Positions 58,222 through 64,000 of a stretch of 64,000 bases of DNA are shown in pieces. Origin of the DNA: Nocardia albiluteola. GTDB taxonomy: Bacteria; Actinomycetota; Actinomycetes; Mycobacteriales; Mycobacteriaceae. Numbering within the stretch: position 1 is the stretch's first letter; every line of letters begins with the position of its first letter. The DNA is taken from positions 62,001-126,000 of the forward strand of contig NZ_JAHKNI010000003.1 in NCBI RefSeq assembly GCF_018860155.1, written 5' to 3'. Under the pieces are notes generated by a model that worked only from the letters and a program-made list of their open reading frames with translations, was not told the origin of the DNA and searched no databases. The position numbers were made by a program, and so were the translations under genes.

Positions 58222-59622
58222 TTATCCATGGCTGAGCTCCCATCCGGCCATCGTGTCGGCGTCGACCGGCACCAGCAGCACCCGGTCGATCCGGCGGCCG
58301 TCCATGCGCTCCACGCGGGCGACCCAGCCGCCGCGGATGTGTGGCTCCATCGAATTGCGCTGCCCGGAGCCGGGATTGGGCAGCGTCACCTCGTCGCCGG
58401 GTTCCGGGATGCGGCCGAGCCGGGTCAGCACCAGGCCGCCGAGGGTTTCGTATTCGCCCTCCGGGGCGTCGTATCCGGTGGTGCGGGCGACCTCGTCGAT
58501 CCGCAGCAGGCCTGAACAGTTCCATCCGGACGCGGTGCGGCGCACCTCGACCTCTTCCTCGTCGTGTTCGTCGCGCACATCGCCGAGGATCTCCTCGATG
58601 ATGTCCTCCATCGTCACGATGCCCGCGGTGCCGCCGTATTCGTCGACCACCAGCGCGACCTGCATGCCGTCGGCGCGCACCCGCTCGAGCACCTCGTCGC
58701 CGTCGAGGCTGGCCGGCACGATCGGCACCGGGCGCGCGATCGAGCGCAGGCGGATGGTGCGGCGCTCCCGCACCGGATGCAGGAACGTCTGCTTGACGTG
58801 CACGACGCCCAGGGTGTTGTCCAGATCCCCATCGATCACCGGGAACCGGGAGAATCCGGTGCGGCTCGCGGCGGCGATCAGGTCGGCGATGGTGTCGTTC
58901 TGGTCCAGAACCTCGATCTTCACCCGCGGGGTCATGAGTTCCTCCGCGCTGCGCTCGCCGAACTCCAGCGAACGATCCACCACCTGCGCGGTCCGCTGAT
59001 CCAGCACACCGCGCCGCGCGGACGTGCGCACCAGCGAGCCCAGTTCCTCCGGGGAGCGCGCGGAACGCAGCTCCTCGGCCGGTTCGATGCCCAGACGCCG
59101 CACCACCCAGTTGGCGGTGCCGTTGAGCAGTTTGATCAGCCAGGCGAAGACCCCGGAGAACGCGATCATCGGGATGGCGGTCATGCGGGCGGTGGCCAGC
59201 GGGGCGGCGATGGCGATGTTCTTGGGCACCAGTTCGCCGTAGATCATCGACAGCGAGGTCGCCAGGATCAGCGAGATCGCCAGGGAAATGCCCTGTGCTG
59301 CACCGGGGCTCGCGCCGAGTGCGGTGCACAGCGGTTCGAACAGCCGGGCCAGGACCGGTGCGGCGATATAGCCGGTGACCAGGGTGGTGAGGGTGATGCC
59401 GAGCTGAGCTCCGGACAGCTGGAACGACAGCGTGCGATGGGCCTTGCGGACCCGGCGGGCGCGGCGGTCACCCTCGCGGGCGTGCGCCTCGACGGTGCTG
59501 CGCTCGAGCGCGGTGAGGGAGAATTCGGCGGCGACGAACAGGGCGGTGCCCGCGGTGAGCGCGATGAAACCCACCAGGCTGAGCACTGTGAGCACGACTG
59601 ACACGGTCAGCACCGTCCCCAA
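58222..59622 (-). CDS. CNNM/CBS/CorC_HlyC-domain membrane protein, Rv1842c-like
   Basis: A 466-residue protein, the longer partner. It has the CNNM membrane domain (1-205, with SMIYGELVPKNIAIAAPLA near 124), two CBS domains (about 220-345, GFSRFPVIDGDLDNTLGVVH, LVVDEYGGTAGIVTMEDIIE) and a C-terminal CorC_HlyC domain (about 355-450). It probably forms a heteromer with the shorter protein encoded just downstream and acts in Mg2+/divalent-cation export or sensing. Its last codons share a 24-base sequence with the region just before the next gene's start. The sequence between 59623 and the guaB1 stop has no supported gene. Confidence 0.88.
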   Translation of the reverse strand: MGTVLTVSVVLTVLSLVGFIALTAGTALFVAAEFSLTALERSTVEAHAREGDRRARRVRKAHRTLSFQLSGAQLGITLTTLVTGYIAAPVLARLFEPLCTALGASPGAAQGISLAISLILATSLSMIYGELVPKNIAIAAPLATARMTAIPMIAFSGVFAWLIKLLNGTANWVVRRLGIEPAEELRSARSPEELGSLVRTSARRGVLDQRTAQVVDRSLEFGERSAEELMTPRVKIEVLDQNDTIADLIAAASRTGFSRFPVIDGDLDNTLGVVHVKQTFLHPVRERRTIRLRSIARPVPIVPASLDGDEVLERVRADGMQVALVVDEYGGTAGIVTMEDIIEEILGDVRDEHDEEEVEVRRTASGWNCSGLLRIDEVARTTGYDAPEGEYETLGGLVLTRLGRIPEPGDEVTLPNPGSGQRNSMEPHIRGGWVARVERMDGRRIDRVLLVPVDADTMAGWELSHG

Positions 59623-59903
59623 TGTCCGGTTCGGACCGAATGACCTCTAATTGCTGCGATGACGGGGGCGCCGGGTCGGTCACCCGGCTCGGTAGAGGAG
59701 CCCTCCGTAGTGGCGCCCTCGGACGCGGGTGACAACTGGTTCCTTTCGCAGGTGGTAGCGGATTATCAAGATAAACGCCGTCCGCGGGAATTGTGTTACC
59801 GGGTCCGGCAATCATCATGTTACCGGCACTCACCCGCGAAATCCCGGCCGCGCCGCGCGGTGACGGTCACATCCGCACGCGGTCGCGATGTGCCCACTAC
59901 GAG

Positions 59904-59936
59904 GCGATGCCCGCGGCGGGTGGCCACGGGCATCGC
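59904..59936 (-). terminator. Stem-loop after guaB1
   Basis: GCGATGCCCG and CGGGCATCGC form a perfect 10-bp stem 15 bases past the guaB1 stop, with a 13-base GC-rich loop. It has no U tract. Confidence 0.65.
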
Positions 59937-59950
59937 ACAGACTTCTGCTG

Positions 59951-61486
<1,536 letters not shown>

Positions 61487-61502
61487 TCACGGATCGGGGT
61501 CG

Positions 61503-62357
61503 TCAGAAGACGATCTCGGCCAGGCGCGCGACATCGTCCGGGTCGTCGGTGCCCGGGTTGAACAGGATCTCGTCGGCGCCCAGATCGGTGAAGCCCGCGA
61601 CCGCCTCCCGGACCGCCTCGGGCGTCGTGCAGACCGCGCCGGAGGTGATCTTCGCGAAATCCGGTGTGACGCTGTAGTAGTCGTAGACGTTGTCGCGGCC
61701 CGCGTCGCCGTCGCCCAGGGCGTAGTACGCCAGCGCGACGATTCGTGGCGAGCCCTCGCGTCCACCGCGCCGCCAGGCCTCGCGGGCCGCGTCGAACGAT
61801 GGACCCACCATCGCGGGCGGCAGTGACCCGCCCACGTAGCCCTCACCCCAGCGCGCCATCCGGTCCAGGGCGGCCGGGGCGAAACCGCCGAACAGCAGTG
61901 GGATCTTCCGGGTGCCCTGCGGCACGGCCGGATTCGTCCCGCCGCCGACCGGCTTGCCCTCCCACACCGCGGCGTAGGTCTCCAGATCGCGGTCGAATCG
62001 CGCGCCCCGCCCGGACGTGCCGTACCCATCGGCCACGAAGTCGTCCGGCCGGACACCGACACCGACTCCGGCCGTGAGCCGGCCGCCGGAGATCCCGTCG
62101 ATGCCCGCCAGCTCCTTCGCCAGCAGCACCGCGGGCCAGGTCGGGGCGAGCATGACGCCGCTCAGGAGCCCGATCGTGCTGGTCGCACCCGCCGCGGCGG
62201 CCAGCGCCACGGTGTCCTGGACGCCGGGGTAGGCGGTGCGGCCGACCGTGCTGAGCGTGGAGAAGCCGGCCTTTTCCGCGCGGCGTGCGAACTCCGGAAT
62301 GCTGTCCGGGCGCACGTTGCGGATCTGGTTCGGCAGGCCCGTACCGATCTGAACCAT
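61503..62357 (-). CDS. LLM-class F420-dependent oxidoreductase
   Basis: A 284-residue luciferase-like flavin/F420 enzyme, a TIM barrel with the N-terminal VQIGTGLPNQIRNVRPDSIP, RRAEKAGFSTLSTVGR and the phosphate-binding GRLTAGVGVGVRPDDF near 91-106. Such proteins in Mycobacteriales reduce or oxidise varied substrates with coenzyme F420. The substrate is unknown. It is a single gene between guaB1 and a gene-free stretch. Confidence 0.88.
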   Translation of the reverse strand: MVQIGTGLPNQIRNVRPDSIPEFARRAEKAGFSTLSTVGRTAYPGVQDTVALAAAAGATSTIGLLSGVMLAPTWPAVLLAKELAGIDGISGGRLTAGVGVGVRPDDFVADGYGTSGRGARFDRDLETYAAVWEGKPVGGGTNPAVPQGTRKIPLLFGGFAPAALDRMARWGEGYVGGSLPPAMVGPSFDAAREAWRRGGREGSPRIVALAYYALGDGDAGRDNVYDYYSVTPDFAKITSGAVCTTPEAVREAVAGFTDLGADEILFNPGTDDPDDVARLAEIVF

Positions 62358-62712
62358 AAGTGTCTTCCCCTCGTCGATAGCGTGTACCGACTCGAATGTA
62401 CGTCGCGAATCGAGTTTCGGTTCGCAGTGCAGCTCAGGGGAGGTGTGGCCGAATCGGCGGTGCGCGTGAGGGATTCGGCCGAGGGCGCCGGGCGGCTGCG
62501 CGGGAGAGCTGACGCCGCCATCGGAATGTGAATGGGCGCTGGGCGATCCGGCGGCGCGGCGGTGGCGATGGCGGCCGAAGCGTAGCGGCGATCCTGACCG
62601 AAACGGATGCGCGCAAACGGAATCGAGGTGGGACGTGCGCCCGAAGAGTTGCTGCCCGGGCGCCAGGTCGAGGCGCGTGATGCGTGCCGGGCCGGGGCCG
62701 GGGAACTCGAGG
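62358..62712. other. Intergenic region, nothing recognised
   Basis: About 355 bases of GC-rich sequence between the LLM gene promoter and the helicase stop. No start site with a ribosome-binding site, no repeat and no strong hairpin was found. Confidence 0.5.
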
Positions 62713-64000
62713 TCAGCGCGACGGCCGATTGCTCCGGCGGGAGAATGGACGCTGGGGCTGGGTTCGGCCGGTGGTGTTCGCCGGGGCGGGCGGGGGAGCC
62801 GCGGGGTCCGGGATCGGCCGGCCGGAGGGCTGGCGGGCGCCGGTCAGGGCTGTCAGCTCGCGAGTGCCCGGGCGGATGCGGGATTCGGTCATGGTGACCC
62901 CGGCCCGGCGGACGAGGGCATCGAATTCGGCGCGTTCGTCGTCGGTGACCAGGGTGACGACGGTGCCGGTGTCGCCCGCGCGGGCGGTGCGGCCCGCGCG
63001 GTGCAGGTAGTCCTTGGGGTCGGCGGGCGGATCCACGTGCACGACCAGGGAGATGTCGTCGACGTGGATGCCGCGCGCCGCGACGTCGGTCGCCACGAGC
63101 ACAGGGGCCGTCCCGTCGGCGAAGGCGGCCAGGGTCCGGGTGCGCTGATTCTGGGCCTTGCCGCCGTGCAGGACGACCGCACCGATGCCCGACTCCCGCA
63201 ACCGGCGGGCAAGCTTGTCCGCGCCGTACTGGGTGCGCACGAACAGCAACGTCCGGCCCTCGCGGGCGGCGATCTCGGTGACCACGGCGCGCTTGTCGGC
63301 CTTGCGGATGTGCAGCAGGTGGTGCGCGATGGCCGGTCCGGTCGCGGCCGGGGCATCGGCCGCCGGGCTCGCGCCGGAAGCGCCTGTGGCAGAACCGGAT
63401 TCTCGAGCGGCCCGCGGTGCGGCCGGGACCGCGGTGTCGACCGCGTGGGTCACCGGATCGGTGAGGTATCGCCGTACCAGCGTGTCGACGGCGTCGTCGA
63501 GCGTGGCCGAGAACAGCAGGTGCTGGGCGTCGGCGGGCAGCCGGTCCAGCAGCACGGTGACCTGGTCGAGGAAGCCGAGCTGGGCCATGTGGTCGGCCTC
63601 GTCGACGGCGACCACCCGAACGTCGTCCAGCGCGGCGGCGCCCTGGGCGATCAGGTCGGCGAGACGGCCCGGGGTGCCGATGAGCACATCCACGCCGCGG
63701 GTCAGGCGCTCGGCCTGACGCTTGATCGGGACGCCGCCGACGGCCGTGCCCAGCCGCAGGCCCAAGGCCAGCGCGGGTTCGTCGAGCGCCCGCTCGATCT
63801 GCAGGGCCAGCTCGCGGGTAGGTGCGAGGATCACTCCGCGCGGACGGCGCGGCGCCGAGGCGGCCCGGGTGAGCCGGACCAGCATCGGCAGCCCGAAGGC
63901 CAGCGTCTTGCCGGAGCCGGTGGCCGCGCGTCCGAGCACGTCGCGCCCGGCGAGAATATCGGGAATCGCCGCGGCCTGAATCGGGAAGGCACTGTTCAGG
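62713..64000 (-). CDS. DEAD-box RNA helicase (5' partial at window edge)
   Basis: About 429 residues are visible; the frame stays open to 64000 with a Q-motif-like FPIQAAAIPDILAGRDVLGR, so only the first few dozen residues are missing. Motif I is ATGSGKT, then PTRELALQ, GTPGRLADL, DEAD in VDEADHM, SAT, ARGIHVDD and HRAGRTAR. A Gly/Ala/Ser-rich insertion (about 63353-63440) separates the two RecA domains. The C-terminus is short, basic and Pro/Arg-rich, suited to RNA. The family unwinds RNA, for example in ribosome assembly or at low temperature. It is RhlE-like by pattern. Confidence 0.92.
   Translation of the reverse strand, partial: LNSAFPIQAAAIPDILAGRDVLGRAATGSGKTLAFGLPMLVRLTRAASAPRRPRGVILAPTRELALQIERALDEPALALGLRLGTAVGGVPIKRQAERLTRGVDVLIGTPGRLADLIAQGAAALDDVRVVAVDEADHMAQLGFLDQVTVLLDRLPADAQHLLFSATLDDAVDTLVRRYLTDPVTHAVDTAVPAAPRAARESGSATGASGASPAADAPAATGPAIAHHLLHIRKADKRAVVTEIAAREGRTLLFVRTQYGADKLARRLRESGIGAVVLHGGKAQNQRTRTLAAFADGTAPVLVATDVAARGIHVDDISLVVHVDPPADPKDYLHRAGRTARAGDTGTVVTLVTDDERAEFDALVRRAGVTMTESRIRPGTRELTALTGARQPSGRPIPDPAAPPPAPANTTGRTQPQRPFSRRSNRPSR

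Overview
The window is very GC-rich, gene-dense DNA from an actinobacterium of the order Mycobacteriales, most probably Nocardia or a close relative. The main reason is gene order. pgsA2-like, gcvH, garA, MerR, BNT nuclease, MerR, gcvP(gcvB), VWA protein, glcB, two CNNM/CBS membrane proteins and guaB1 follow the order of Mycobacterium tuberculosis Rv1822-Rv1843c. Lineage-specific insertions interrupt this backbone. Many GTG starts, F420-type enzymes, a WhiB, CYP125 and ChoD fit the same group. The genus is an inference from content, not proven.

Layout: 0-4 kb, end of a nonribosomal peptide synthetase (C-A-PCP-TE). 4.3-6.3 kb, CYP125 steroid hydroxylase with an overlapping TetR gene. 6.3-13.3 kb, ThrE-type exporter, acyl-CoA oxidase, PAP2 phosphatase, NERD protein and ChoD. 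13.4 kb, a 45-bp minisatellite. 13.6-17.6 kb, glycine-cleavage/GarA block. 17.6-19.9 kb, GlnH/GlnX amino-acid sensor pair. 20-24.6 kb, regulator-plus-oxidoreductase cassettes. 25.2-34.2 kb, a lipid-scavenging region: two LIP-family lipases, an operon of lipase, VAO-type cholesterol oxidase and CocE-like protein, then a phospholipase A2. 35.4-38.5 kb, tandem glycine riboswitch and gcvP. 38.5-41.1 kb, VWA protein, WhiB and HNH nuclease. 41.5-43 kb, a third LIP lipase. 43.4-45.5 kb, phosphate transporter group (Rv0543c-Rv0545c-like). 45.7-47.8 kb, malate synthase G. 48.1-50.8 kb, SDR-TetR-acyl-CoA dehydrogenase operon. 50.9-56 kb, lineage-specific genes, a 33-residue ORF and a broken TetR gene. 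56-64 kb, return to the mycobacterial backbone, ending inside a DEAD-box helicase.

How the genes work together: two themes recur. The first is sterol and lipid use. Matches to the KstR operator consensus TNNAACNNGTTNNA lie before CYP125, the second LIP lipase and the lipase/cholesterol-oxidase operon. This suggests a cholesterol-responsive, largely exported route from sterol esters and other lipids to oxidised sterol. The second is glycine/glutamate and glyoxylate metabolism. GarA, GlnX/GlnH, GcvH, riboswitch-controlled GcvP and GlcB all bear on nitrogen/carbon balance at the TCA cycle. No tRNA, rRNA, CRISPR array, intact insertion sequence or phage was recognised. All family assignments are by eye; no database search was possible.
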